This document shows, piece after piece, positions 8,376 to 16,459 of a DNA stretch of 58,348 nucleotides. A model generated the notes under the pieces. That model saw only the letters and a program-made list of their open reading frames with translations, was not told the DNA's origin and made no database searches. Positions within the stretch are counted from its first letter, which is position 1. The number at the start of each line of letters is the position of its first letter. The position numbers and the translations under genes are program-made. Source of the stretch: Acidobacteria bacterium UBA2161 (GTDB lineage Bacteria; Acidobacteriota; Vicinamibacteria; Vicinamibacterales; UBA823); NCBI GenBank assembly GCA_002328835.1, contig DCWN01000034.1, positions 1 to 58,348 of the forward strand, written 5' to 3'.

Positions 8376-8381
8376 TATACT
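8376..8381 (+). promoter_or_regulatory. Candidate -10 element (TATACT) of the methyltransferase gene
   Basis: TATACT lies 42 bases upstream of the preferred ATG (8424), in an otherwise GC-rich divergent region. A -35 element at the right spacing is poor. If real, it excludes the longer reading frame that opens at 8349. Confidence 0.35.
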
Positions 8382-8423
8382 GAGGTGTTCGTGTGCGTTG
8401 GAGAAGGGCGGCGAGACAGCGTA

Positions 8424-9203
8424 ATGATGCGTCACAAGATCCAGTTCCCCGCAACAGATGTTGCTGAACTCGCCCAAGACGAGGTCTATTTCTATCTGCT
8501 CAACGGGCGGGGACAGAGGACCAAGTTCCGGCTCCACGAGTACGAGCGGATCTATCAGATACCGGGCCTCTATGAGCAGGTCGTGTACGACCGACTGAAG
8601 TGCCAGTCCCCATCGACGGTCACTGACGTGCTGCAGTATGCGCTTTCTCAGTCCGACCAGCGCTTGAACGAGCTGCGGGTCCTGGACCTCGGCGCGGGCA
8701 ACGGGATGGTTGGAGAGGAACTCAAGAAGCACGGCGTCTCGCGCTTGATCGGCGTTGACATCATCCCCGAAGCCCGTGCGGCGACCGAGCGCGATCGCCC
8801 CGGCGTGTACGATGCGTACTATGTGATGGATTTCTGCTCGCTTACCGGTGACGAGCGCGAGGAGCTCACCACGTGGTCACCGGAGTGTCTGGTCTCGGTC
8901 GCCGCACTGGGATTCGGAGACATCCCAGCTCAAGCCTTCCTGGAAGCATTCAATCTGATCTCGAAGCACGGCTGGGTGGCCTTCAACATCAAGGAGACGT
9001 TCCTCGATCGCAGTGACGAGTCTGGGTTCTCGACGCTCGTTCGGGAACTCATCTTTTCCGAATACCTCGACCTCTACCACCTACAGCGATACCGCCACAG
9101 ATTCTCATTGGAGGGCGAGCCGCTCTACTACTTTGCGCTCGGCGGCAAGAAGAACGCCGATGTGCCGCGTTCATTCATTGAGACGCTCCAGTTGCCAGAC
9201 TAG
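8424..9203 (+). CDS. Class I SAM-dependent methyltransferase
   Basis: The product (259 residues) contains the glycine-rich motif I VLDLGAGNGMVGEELKKHG and the acidic residue ending motif II in LIGVDIIPEA, then a Rossmann-like continuation with WVAFNIKETFL. The substrate is not evident. The N-terminal 85 residues (VYFYLLNGRGQRTKFRLHEYER...) are not part of the usual fold and may bind the acceptor. The ATG at 8424 follows a GAAGGGCGGCGAG stretch and the TATACT box. The gene is convergent with the FAH-family gene, whose stop codon immediately abuts its own TAG. Confidence 0.75.
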   Translation: MMRHKIQFPATDVAELAQDEVYFYLLNGRGQRTKFRLHEYERIYQIPGLYEQVVYDRLKCQSPSTVTDVLQYALSQSDQRLNELRVLDLGAGNGMVGEELKKHGVSRLIGVDIIPEARAATERDRPGVYDAYYVMDFCSLTGDEREELTTWSPECLVSVAALGFGDIPAQAFLEAFNLISKHGWVAFNIKETFLDRSDESGFSTLVRELIFSEYLDLYHLQRYRHRFSLEGEPLYYFALGGKKNADVPRSFIETLQLPD

Positions 9204-10355
9204 CTAGCGTGGCCGGCGATAGCTCTCGACCGGCGGAAGCTGCGCGCCGGACAGGTCGGCCGGAACGCTCTCCTCGACGATGACGCTGTGGGTCAGCGTG
9301 CCGATTCCCTCGATGCTGGCGCTAATCGTCTCACCCGCCTGCAGGTACCCAGAGCCTGTCGCGCGCTCGACGCGACCGGCGCCGGTTCCGCCGGACGTCC
9401 CGCTCTGCAGAACGTCGCCCGGGAACACAGTGATGAGCGACGACGCGTACTCGATCAGCTCCGGGATGTTGTGGATCATGTCTCCCGCCCTGGCCTCCTG
9501 GACGGTCACGCCGTCGATGACCAGGCTCTGGTGCAGGCGCTCCATCGGATCGCCATAGAACTCCTTTGGAACGATCCACGGCCCGTGGGGCGCGAACGTG
9601 TCATGGCCCTTACCCACGAACCAGTCCGAACCGGAGCCGTAGCCCCCGGGCGGGCGCCCGCCGCGATCGGAGATATCCATGGCAACCATGTAGCCGAACA
9701 CGTGGTCGTATGCACGACTCGCGGAAATGTACTTGCCCGCACGGCCGAAGACGATGGCCATCTCGACTTCCCATTCGATCCGGTCACGGCCGTAGGGCAT
9801 CACGATGTCTTCGCCGCTGCCGATGATCGCGCCGCGGGTGGGCTTCAAGAAGAGATAGGGTACGCCCCGGTTCTCCTGTCGCTCCCGGGTCCGCGCTTGC
9901 AGCTCCTCCTCGGTGCAGCCCTCGCACGCGTGCGTGTAGAAGTTCACCGCCGCGTTCATCAGCTTGCTGGGATACAGGATCGGCGCAAGAATCTTGACGT
10001 CTCCGACGTCGTGGACGTAGTCCGCACGCGCGTTGCCCGCGAGCCGGTTCTCGGCGACGAGGTGGTTGACGATCTCGTAGAGCCGGAACTTGAGTCCATA
10101 TTCGTACTGACCGATCAGCTCGAGCATGTCGGCCGGTGCCGCAAGATGCGGGTAGGTCTGACTCAGCTCCAGTTCGGCGTTCGCGGCGCCGATGTCGACG
10201 ATCAGGGCGTCCCGCAGCACGAGCGCCACGGTCGCCTTCCCGTCGATCTGGAAGGTTCCGACCTTGAAAGGCTCGGCGGATTCCACGGCCTGGGCACGCA
10301 GCCCAGCTGGAGCCGCGAACACCACGAGCAGGGCAGCGAGAATAGTCGATCGCAT
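9204..10355 (-). CDS. Exported fumarylacetoacetate hydrolase-family protein
   Basis: The 383 residues begin with a signal peptide (MRSTILAALLVVFAAPAGLRA). They then show the FAH catalytic region: PTRGAIIGSGEDIVMP, the metal-binding IEWEVEMAIVFGR and AYDHVFGYMVAMDISDRG, and a C-terminal LQSGTSGGTGAGRV. The family hydrolyses or decarboxylates 2-oxo or 2,4-dioxo acids with Mg2+. Export is unusual, as FAH enzymes normally act on cytosolic CoA-free aromatic catabolites. Its neighbours give no pathway. A CxxC (HACEGCTEEE) near residue 140 could form a disulphide, consistent with a periplasmic location. Confidence 0.82.
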   Translation of the reverse strand: MRSTILAALLVVFAAPAGLRAQAVESAEPFKVGTFQIDGKATVALVLRDALIVDIGAANAELELSQTYPHLAAPADMLELIGQYEYGLKFRLYEIVNHLVAENRLAGNARADYVHDVGDVKILAPILYPSKLMNAAVNFYTHACEGCTEEELQARTRERQENRGVPYLFLKPTRGAIIGSGEDIVMPYGRDRIEWEVEMAIVFGRAGKYISASRAYDHVFGYMVAMDISDRGGRPPGGYGSGSDWFVGKGHDTFAPHGPWIVPKEFYGDPMERLHQSLVIDGVTVQEARAGDMIHNIPELIEYASSLITVFPGDVLQSGTSGGTGAGRVERATGSGYLQAGETISASIEGIGTLTHSVIVEESVPADLSGAQLPPVESYRRPR

Positions 10356-10514
10356 TCAGTCCTCCGTGTGCATCGTGTGTAAGGTGCCGAGAATGACCGC
10401 CCGGACGGCTGACGTCAAGAGCATTTGTCCTTGCGCCGATACTTGTGCCGTGAGACGGGGCAAGCCTATCGACTCACGCCACGCTCTCGCTGCCAATCGT
10501 GGACGGATCAAGCG

Positions 10515-11030
10515 GTGACGTTCGAAGAACAGATACAGCAGCTCGAGCATTGCGTCGAGGCCTTTGCGGGCTCTATTGCTCTGCTCGACGAGCGTCTCAT
10601 GCTCACGAAGGTCACCAACTGGACGGCCCGAGACATCGTGGCTCACCTGATTGGGTGGAACCGATACATCGTGCGGGGCGGGGGGCAGATTCTTCTCAGC
10701 GAGCTACCGTTCTACGATGTCGATCCTGGACCCGACTACTCGAACGTGAATGCGGCGCTTGTGCGCGAGTACGCCGACACGGATCGCTCGGCCCTGCTCC
10801 AGAGCCTGAACGCGTCGGCAAGAGAATTGACGTCCTTCTTACGCGCACTTGATCCCGGCGCGTGGGATCGCGATTTCGGAGTTCGGCACAAGGGCGAGAC
10901 GCTCACGGTGAAGAGTACCGTAGACGATCCGATCGCCGACTATCGTCACCATAGAGCTCAGCTGGAGGAGTTTCGCTCACGCGCCGGCGTACAGGATGCT
11001 CCACCGCCCGGCCGGGGAGACGGAGCCTAG
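10515..11030 (+). CDS. DinB/ClbS-like four-helix protein
   Basis: The 171-residue product contains NWTARDIVAHLIGWNRYI, the helix that carries the first metal-binding His in DinB/ClbS/DfsB-type proteins, and a later DYRHHRAQLEEF helix supplying further His residues. The family includes thiol-dependent transferases and DNA-protective proteins. The specific activity cannot be read. The GTG at 10515 is the first start compatible with the fold. The gene is convergent with the DDAH-like gene, and their stop codons overlap in a CTAG. Confidence 0.65.
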   Translation: MTFEEQIQQLEHCVEAFAGSIALLDERLMLTKVTNWTARDIVAHLIGWNRYIVRGGGQILLSELPFYDVDPGPDYSNVNAALVREYADTDRSALLQSLNASARELTSFLRALDPGAWDRDFGVRHKGETLTVKSTVDDPIADYRHHRAQLEEFRSRAGVQDAPPPGRGDGA

Positions 11031-11914
11031 TGCCGAAGTATCGGCCGCGTGAGACAGGTAGGCCCGCCGGACCCGTTATCGCACAACTCACTCCCGGGAA
11101 AGGTCCTGACGTCGAAGCCGGCGTCGCGCATCCGCGCGATCGTCGCTGGGCTCCCTTCGAGCGCGACCAGGAGCTTGTGGCCCAGCGACACGACGTTGCA
11201 CCCGAGAGCGTCACGTTCGGTGGTATCGATTTCGATCAGCGTGAAGCCCCGCGCGCGCAGCAACTCCACCGTCTGGACCGCAAGCCAGGCGAGGTCGACG
11301 AGCGCGACCCGCTCGTCATGATCCAGCACGCTGATGAGTGACATCAGGTGCAGGCACGCGTCCGGACCATGACCGTACGGCAACGGCGCCGCGATGACCT
11401 CGACGTCGTGCGGCGCCAGCACGCCACGCAACTGCTCGATGCCAGCCTGGTTGGTGCGATAACCATGACCGACGAGCACCGTCCGCGCATCGAGCCAGAC
11501 GATGTCGCCGGCTTCACTCGTACCAGGCGCTTCGACCCCACCGAGAATCGGAATGCCGAGCGTGCGGTAGAGGTCGGCGTGACGGCCGGGCTCGCTGGCG
11601 CGGGCGGGCTTTCCCATCCGCATCAGCACGGCGCCGTGGTCGGTCATGAACGACGCGTCGTGCGCGTAGACCGCATCGAGTGAGACACCCTGCGCCGCCG
11701 GCAGCCAGACGATCTCCGCACCGGCGTCCTCCAGATGGCGTCGCATCCGATCGTGCTGCGCTCGAGCCACCGCTCCACTCGGAGCGCGCCGGTAGCCAAG
11801 CTCAGCCCAGCGCGAGGAGGCCTGAGGCTCGGACCAGCCGGCGACGTCCGGCGCGCAGAGTAACACCCGCCGCAGCCGCCCGGTCATCGAATGGCCGCCG
11901 AATGATCTCTCCAC
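11027..11914 (-). CDS. Arginine-deiminase/DDAH-superfamily hydrolase
   Basis: The 295-residue protein belongs to the guanidine-modifying superfamily (dimethylarginine dimethylaminohydrolase, arginine deiminase, amidinotransferases). Supporting segments are VYAHDASFMTDHGAVLMRMG with substrate-binding acids, EAGDIVWLD, the catalytic-His helix DACLHLMSLIS, and the C-terminal GSGGPTCLTRP with the nucleophilic Cys. A DDAH-like reaction would release a methylamine from N-methylated arginine. It is last in the coupled GcvT-FAD-FAD operon, nine bases behind the flavoenzyme, which supports a role on a methylated nitrogen compound. The start is uncertain between GTG 11914 and ATG 11887. Confidence 0.75.
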   Translation of the reverse strand: MERSFGGHSMTGRLRRVLLCAPDVAGWSEPQASSRWAELGYRRAPSGAVARAQHDRMRRHLEDAGAEIVWLPAAQGVSLDAVYAHDASFMTDHGAVLMRMGKPARASEPGRHADLYRTLGIPILGGVEAPGTSEAGDIVWLDARTVLVGHGYRTNQAGIEQLRGVLAPHDVEVIAAPLPYGHGPDACLHLMSLISVLDHDERVALVDLAWLAVQTVELLRARGFTLIEIDTTERDALGCNVVSLGHKLLVALEGSPATIARMRDAGFDVRTFPGSELCDNGSGGPTCLTRPILRH

Positions 11915-11923
11915 AGGCCGGCG

Positions 11924-13504
11924 TCAGTCCTTCAGGATCCCGCGCGCCGCGTTGAGCCCCGGCATGCCGGTCACGCCGCCACCGGGATGGGTCCCGGCGC
12001 CACAGAGGTACAGCCCCTTCACCGGCGCCCGGTAGCGCGCCGCCCCTGGCACCGGCCGCATGAACAGCAGTTGATCGAGCGTCATCTCACCGTGATAGAT
12101 GTTGCCCTCGGTCAGGCCGAAGCGCTCCTGCAAATCGAGCGGCGTCATGACGTGGCGGCCTTCCACCACCGCTTCGATGTTCGGCGCGTAGCGGGCGAGC
12201 GTGCGTACGACCAGATCGCCAATCGAATTCCGCGCAGCCTCGTCCCACGCGCCGTCCCGCAACGAAAACGGCGCATACTGCATCACGATCGACGCCAGGT
12301 GCTTGCCCGCCGGGGCCACGCCGGGATCCGCGAGCGACGGGATCGACAGTTCGAGGTACGGCGCATCCGAGATCGCTCCATACTTCACCGGGTCGTAGGC
12401 CCGCTCCAGATACTCGAGGCTCGGGCTGATCGAAATAACCCCTTCCAAGTGAGGCCCCGCCCCGGGCAGGCAGGTGAAGTCGGGCAGCCCAGCGAGCCCG
12501 AGGTGCACCTTGGCGCACACCCCACGAAACCGCACGTGGTCGATCTTCCGCGCGAAGTCCGGCCCGATCGCATCGGGTGGGAGCAAATGGACGAACGTCC
12601 GCCTGGGGTCGGCACTCGAGACCACGCGCTCGGCACGGACCTCCTCGCCGCCCGCGATCACCACGCCCTTCGCGGCACCGTCGTCCACGAGAATACGCTC
12701 CACCGGCGCGCCGGTGCGGACTTCCGCGCCGTACTGGCGGCACGCGGACGCGATGGCCTCGCTCAACTGCCCCACCCCTCCCCGAACCCGCTCGGTCGGC
12801 CGAATCACCCCGGCGCCCGCGCCGACGTGATGGTGCAGGAAGGTGTAGACGGTACCCCCACTCATCGGCCCCTGACAGAGTCCGCCGATCGCGGAGGCGG
12901 CGACGGTCCCGCGAACGAGGTCACTCTCGAACCACTCGTCGAGCAGTTCGTAGATCGACATCGGAAGGATCCGCATGACCTCGGCCATGTCCTTCCTTCC
13001 CAGACCCCGCAGCTTCAGCCCGAGCTTCGCCCCGGCGAGGAGGTCACCGAGGTCGCTCCCCGTCACGTCTGGAGGCGTCGTGGTCCACGCAGCCTGCAGG
13101 AAGCTGGCGGCCTTGCCGACCAGTTCGGTGAAGGGGACCCACGCCTCGGCGTCTGGCCGAGAGATCCGCCGGATGCTCTCCGCGGTCTCCCGTGGGTCGC
13201 GCCAGAGCGTGAGTGGGATACCGTTCCCGACAGGTGTGAAGACCGTGGGGTCGGCGGCGAGGACCTCCAGTCCATGGCCGGTCAGCCCGAGATCCGCCAC
13301 GACCTGCGCGCTCAGCCCACCGAGCCGGTGCGCGCCTGTGTCGACGCGGTACCCCGGGAAGATCTCCTCCGTCGTCGCTGCCCCGCCGAGCAGTTCGCGA
13401 CGCTCGACGACCAGCACGCCCTGGCCGGCCTTCGCCAGATACGCCGCGGTCACCAGACCGTTGTGGCCGCCTCCGATGACGACCGTGTCGAAGCCCGCGC
13501 TCAT
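11924..13504 (-). CDS. Phytoene-dehydrogenase-like FAD oxidoreductase (copy 2)
   Basis: The product (526 residues) starts FDTVVIGGGHNGLVTAAYLA, a dinucleotide-binding GxGxxG-like motif, followed by VVERRELLGGAATTEEIFPG. It ends LCGAGTHPGGGVTGMPGLNA, the C-terminal FAD clamp of the phytoene desaturase/amine oxidase superfamily. It is closely similar along its length to the preceding gene product, so the two are tandem paralogues. The ATG at 13504 shares its A with the TGA of copy 1. Context with a GcvT-like protein suggests oxidation of a small substrate such as an N-methyl amine, not of a carotenoid. No carotenoid genes are nearby. Confidence 0.85.
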   Translation of the reverse strand: MSAGFDTVVIGGGHNGLVTAAYLAKAGQGVLVVERRELLGGAATTEEIFPGYRVDTGAHRLGGLSAQVVADLGLTGHGLEVLAADPTVFTPVGNGIPLTLWRDPRETAESIRRISRPDAEAWVPFTELVGKAASFLQAAWTTTPPDVTGSDLGDLLAGAKLGLKLRGLGRKDMAEVMRILPMSIYELLDEWFESDLVRGTVAASAIGGLCQGPMSGGTVYTFLHHHVGAGAGVIRPTERVRGGVGQLSEAIASACRQYGAEVRTGAPVERILVDDGAAKGVVIAGGEEVRAERVVSSADPRRTFVHLLPPDAIGPDFARKIDHVRFRGVCAKVHLGLAGLPDFTCLPGAGPHLEGVISISPSLEYLERAYDPVKYGAISDAPYLELSIPSLADPGVAPAGKHLASIVMQYAPFSLRDGAWDEAARNSIGDLVVRTLARYAPNIEAVVEGRHVMTPLDLQERFGLTEGNIYHGEMTLDQLLFMRPVPGAARYRAPVKGLYLCGAGTHPGGGVTGMPGLNAARGILKD

Positions 13505-15087
13505 CAGAGCTTGCCTCCGAGGATCTTCATCGCCGCCAGCCGACCCGATGCCCCGGTCACGCCGCCGCCCGGGTGCGTGCCCGATCCGGCCTGGAAATAG
13601 CCGTCGAGCGGCGTCGTGTAGTCGGCCCAACCCACCGCGGGGCGCATGCAGAAGAGCTGCTGGAGCGACAGTTCCCCGTGGAAGATATTGCCTGCGGTCA
13701 GCCCCATCGACCGCTCGATGTCCCACGGGCTCAGCACCTGCCGGTGGAGGATCGCTCCCGGCAGGTTCGGGGCGTACTGGGCGAGCGTGTCGACCACCGC
13801 ATCGCCAAACGCCTCGCGCTTCGCCTCGTCCCATCCGCCGCGCAGGTCGGACGGCGCGTACTGGACGAAGATCGACATGACATGCTTACCCGGCGGCGCC
13901 ATCTCCGGATCGATCATCGACGGGATGATGACGTCCATGAAGGGACGGGTCGAAAACTCGCCGTACTTCGCATCGTCGTACGCGCGCTCTAGATAGTCGA
14001 AGCTGGGGCTGATCGAGATCGCGCCCTGGTGGAGCGGCCCGACGCCAGGCTTGGCGGTGAAGTCCGGCAGCTCGCCCAGCGAAAGATTCACCTTGCCGGA
14101 CGACCCACGGATCCGAAATCGCTTGATATCGCGGACGAAGTCGCCTGGCAGGTGCTGCTCCGCGACGAGGCTCAGGAAGGTCCGCTTCGGATCGAGTGCG
14201 GAGACGACGACGGGAGCGCGGTACTCATCCCCGCTCTCCAGTGCCACCCCGACGGCACGCCCATGTCGGACGATCACCTCCGACACGCCCGCCTCGGTCC
14301 GGATCTCGGCGCCATGTTCGCGCGCGGCCGCGGCGATCGACTCGCTCACCGCACCCGTTCCGCCCTTCGCAAAGCCCCACGCACGCATCGCCCCGTCGAT
14401 CTCGCCCATGTAATGGTGCAGGAGCACGTACGCGGTTCCGGGTGAGCGCGGCCCGAGGAGCGTGCCGATGATTCCGCTCGCGGACATCGTCGCCTTGAGC
14501 GCTTCGGTTTCGAACCACTCGTCGAGTAAGTCGGCCGAACTCATGGTCATGAGCTTGTGCAGGGCGTGGAACTGCGCGTGACCCAGTCCCCGAAAGTGCT
14601 TGCCCAGCTTGAGGAAGCCGAGGAGGTCCTTCGGGCTCATCGAGGTCGGATCCGGCGGGATCATCGCCAGGATCGGTTTCACGGCAACCGCGAGCTGGTA
14701 CATGAGCCTGCCAAAGTCGTCGTAGGCGTCCGCGTCGCGCGGCGAATGCCGGTACAGTTCGCGGCGGGTCTGGTCGTGATCGGCCCAGCGCACGAGATAG
14801 TCGTCGTTCGGGAGCGGCGTGAACGTACTCTCGAGCGGGAGGATCCGGAGGCCGTGCCGCGGCAGATCGAGCTCTCGAATGATCTCGGGACGGAGCAGAC
14901 TGACCACGTACGAGCAGACGGAGTACTTGAAGCCCGGGTAGATCTCCTCGGTGACGGCCGCGCCCCCGAGCACGTGCCGCTTCTCGAAGACGATGACCTT
15001 CTTCCCGGCGCGGGCGAGATAGGCCGCCGTGACCAGGCCGTTGTGTCCTCCCCCGATGACGATCGCGTCGCAGGCGTGGGCGCTCAT
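13504..15087 (-). CDS. Phytoene-dehydrogenase-like FAD oxidoreductase (copy 1)
   Basis: The 527-residue product has the same architecture as its neighbour: CDAIVIGGGHNGLVTAAYLA at the N terminus, VFEKRHVLGGAAVTEEIYPG after it, and QAGSGTHPGGGVTGASGRLA at the C terminus. The ATG at 15087 overlaps the TGA of the GcvT-like gene by four bases (ATGA), and its own TGA overlaps copy 2 by one base, so all three are translationally coupled. Two similar flavoenzymes in one operon suggest two successive oxidations or a heterodimer. FAD binding is secure, the substrate is inferred only from context. Confidence 0.85.
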   Translation of the reverse strand: MSAHACDAIVIGGGHNGLVTAAYLARAGKKVIVFEKRHVLGGAAVTEEIYPGFKYSVCSYVVSLLRPEIIRELDLPRHGLRILPLESTFTPLPNDDYLVRWADHDQTRRELYRHSPRDADAYDDFGRLMYQLAVAVKPILAMIPPDPTSMSPKDLLGFLKLGKHFRGLGHAQFHALHKLMTMSSADLLDEWFETEALKATMSASGIIGTLLGPRSPGTAYVLLHHYMGEIDGAMRAWGFAKGGTGAVSESIAAAAREHGAEIRTEAGVSEVIVRHGRAVGVALESGDEYRAPVVVSALDPKRTFLSLVAEQHLPGDFVRDIKRFRIRGSSGKVNLSLGELPDFTAKPGVGPLHQGAISISPSFDYLERAYDDAKYGEFSTRPFMDVIIPSMIDPEMAPPGKHVMSIFVQYAPSDLRGGWDEAKREAFGDAVVDTLAQYAPNLPGAILHRQVLSPWDIERSMGLTAGNIFHGELSLQQLFCMRPAVGWADYTTPLDGYFQAGSGTHPGGGVTGASGRLAAMKILGGKL

Positions 15088-16295
15088 GATCGATCCGCTC
15101 GGCCCGGGTTGCTGCGCTTTCGATCGGGGTTGAAGAACTGCGGTTCGACGACACGAGCCGCGGCCTTCTTCCGATGATGCTCGACCGTGATCTCCATGCT
15201 GAGATGGGTGCCGGTCGCGGAGTGCGGCGTCTGAAGGTGTGCCAGCGCGATGTACTTCTTCAACAGCGGCGACCAGCAGCCGCTGGTCGCGTACCCCACC
15301 TGGCGGTTCCCCGCATAGACCGGCACGCTGGTCCGCCAGCCCTCCGACGGCAGTTGCGGCGGCAGGCCGACCGCCCCGTAAAGCGACTCCATGGCATCCC
15401 AGCTGACCTCGAGGCCCTTGAACTCCCACTCCGGGCCTCGCGCTCGCTCGGCCATGAGCGCGTCTCGCCCCACGAAGCCCGGCTTGTCGAGCTTCACCGT
15501 CCACCCCATCCCGATCTCGTAGGGCGATGACTTGCGGGCCTCGATGACCGCCTGATGCGACGGCACGTAATCGACCTCGATCAGGATCAGGCCGGCTTCC
15601 ACGCGAGCGACGTCGAGCGCCAACAGCCCGGCGGGCACGACGCGATGGGCCCGACCCGCCGCCATGAGGGCATCCCAGAGCGTCAGGGCGTGTTGCGGCT
15701 CGGTCCAGATCTCGTAGCCGAGATCGCCCGTGTACCCGGTCCGTGTGATCTGCACGGGCGCCCCGCCGATCGCGCCCTCCGTGAGGCGGAAGTAGCCGAG
15801 GTCGTCCGCCACGCCGCCAGCGGCTTCGGTCAGAATGGCCCGCGCGTTCGGTCCCTGGAGCGCGAGCGCGGCCAGCGCGTCTGAGACATCCTCGATCTGG
15901 ACATTCAGGCCACGCGCGTTGTCCAGCAGCCAGCGCAGATTCGGTAGCGCCGACGTCAGCCGAAACACATCGTCCGCGAGGCGGCAGAGCGTGCCGTCGT
16001 CCATCACCTTCCCGGCCTCGTCGCACCAGGGCGTGTAGAGGACCTGATGGATCGCACACTTCGCCACATTCCGTGTCACGAGACGGTCCAGGAGCCGTTC
16101 GGCGTCCACGCCCTGGATGCGGTACTTGTGCAGCGGCGAGACGTCGATCAACCCCGCTGAGTTCCGGATCGCCCAGTACTCTCGATCGTGGTGGAGTTCG
16201 TAGGAACTGGCCGCCAGGAAACCCGACCAGCGACGCCAGTTGCCGGCTTCGCAGAGGGCTTCGGTGCGGCGGTGGAATGGGGTGGTCCTCAGCAC
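15084..16295 (-). CDS. GcvT-like aminomethyltransferase/demethylase
   Basis: This protein of the glycine-cleavage T/DmdA/sarcosine-dehydrogenase folate-binding family would move a one-carbon unit from substrate to tetrahydrofolate. Features are RTTPFHRRTEALCEA, DREYWAIRNSAGLIDVSPL, GKVMDDGTLCRL (Asp equivalent to the catalytic Asp of GcvT), GYTGDLGYEIW, ARVEAGLILIEVDYVPS and GFVGRDAL. The frame is open to ATG 16385 (433 residues), but homologues begin at about RTTPFH, so GTG 16295 (403 residues) is preferred. Neither start has a good ribosome site. An AGGAG at a good distance precedes ATG 16396, which is in another frame. It heads the operon containing the two flavoenzymes and the DDAH-like hydrolase. 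Confidence 0.8.
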   Translation of the reverse strand: MLRTTPFHRRTEALCEAGNWRRWSGFLAASSYELHHDREYWAIRNSAGLIDVSPLHKYRIQGVDAERLLDRLVTRNVAKCAIHQVLYTPWCDEAGKVMDDGTLCRLADDVFRLTSALPNLRWLLDNARGLNVQIEDVSDALAALALQGPNARAILTEAAGGVADDLGYFRLTEGAIGGAPVQITRTGYTGDLGYEIWTEPQHALTLWDALMAAGRAHRVVPAGLLALDVARVEAGLILIEVDYVPSHQAVIEARKSSPYEIGMGWTVKLDKPGFVGRDALMAERARGPEWEFKGLEVSWDAMESLYGAVGLPPQLPSEGWRTSVPVYAGNRQVGYATSGCWSPLLKKYIALAHLQTPHSATGTHLSMEITVEHHRKKAAARVVEPQFFNPDRKRSNPGRADRS

Positions 16296-16345
16296 AGCGG
16301 CGGCAGTATATTCGGGGGGAAAGACCGGCAGCAACTCCGGCCCTT

Positions 16346-16376
16346 CCGGCCGAACACCCGGCCGGCCGAACACCCG
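16346..16376. repeat. Two 15-bp direct repeats, 16-bp period, in a divergent control region
   Basis: CCGGCCGAACACCCG occurs at 16346-16360 and again at 16362-16376. The repeats lie between the GcvT-like operon and the transporter-MttB operon. The spacing places the two copies about one and a half helical turns apart. They could be operator half-sites or slippage-generated repeats. Confidence 0.5.
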
Positions 16377-16459
16377 AGGCGACATCTTACAGCCATGTGT
16401 ACTCCTGTCACTCGTCCCAACGCAGCCCGGGGGCGCCTGACGCCAGCACGGGCGGCCGC

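Noticed and set aside
11924..15087. Carotenoid biosynthesis from two phytoene-desaturase-like genes
   Set aside because: No phytoene synthase, GGPP synthase or other carotenoid gene is nearby. Coupling to GcvT-like and DDAH-like genes points to amine metabolism.
16296..16459. Cobalamin riboswitch ahead of the corrinoid operon
   Set aside because: No B12-box-like GCCACTG and no long conserved leader are visible on either strand.
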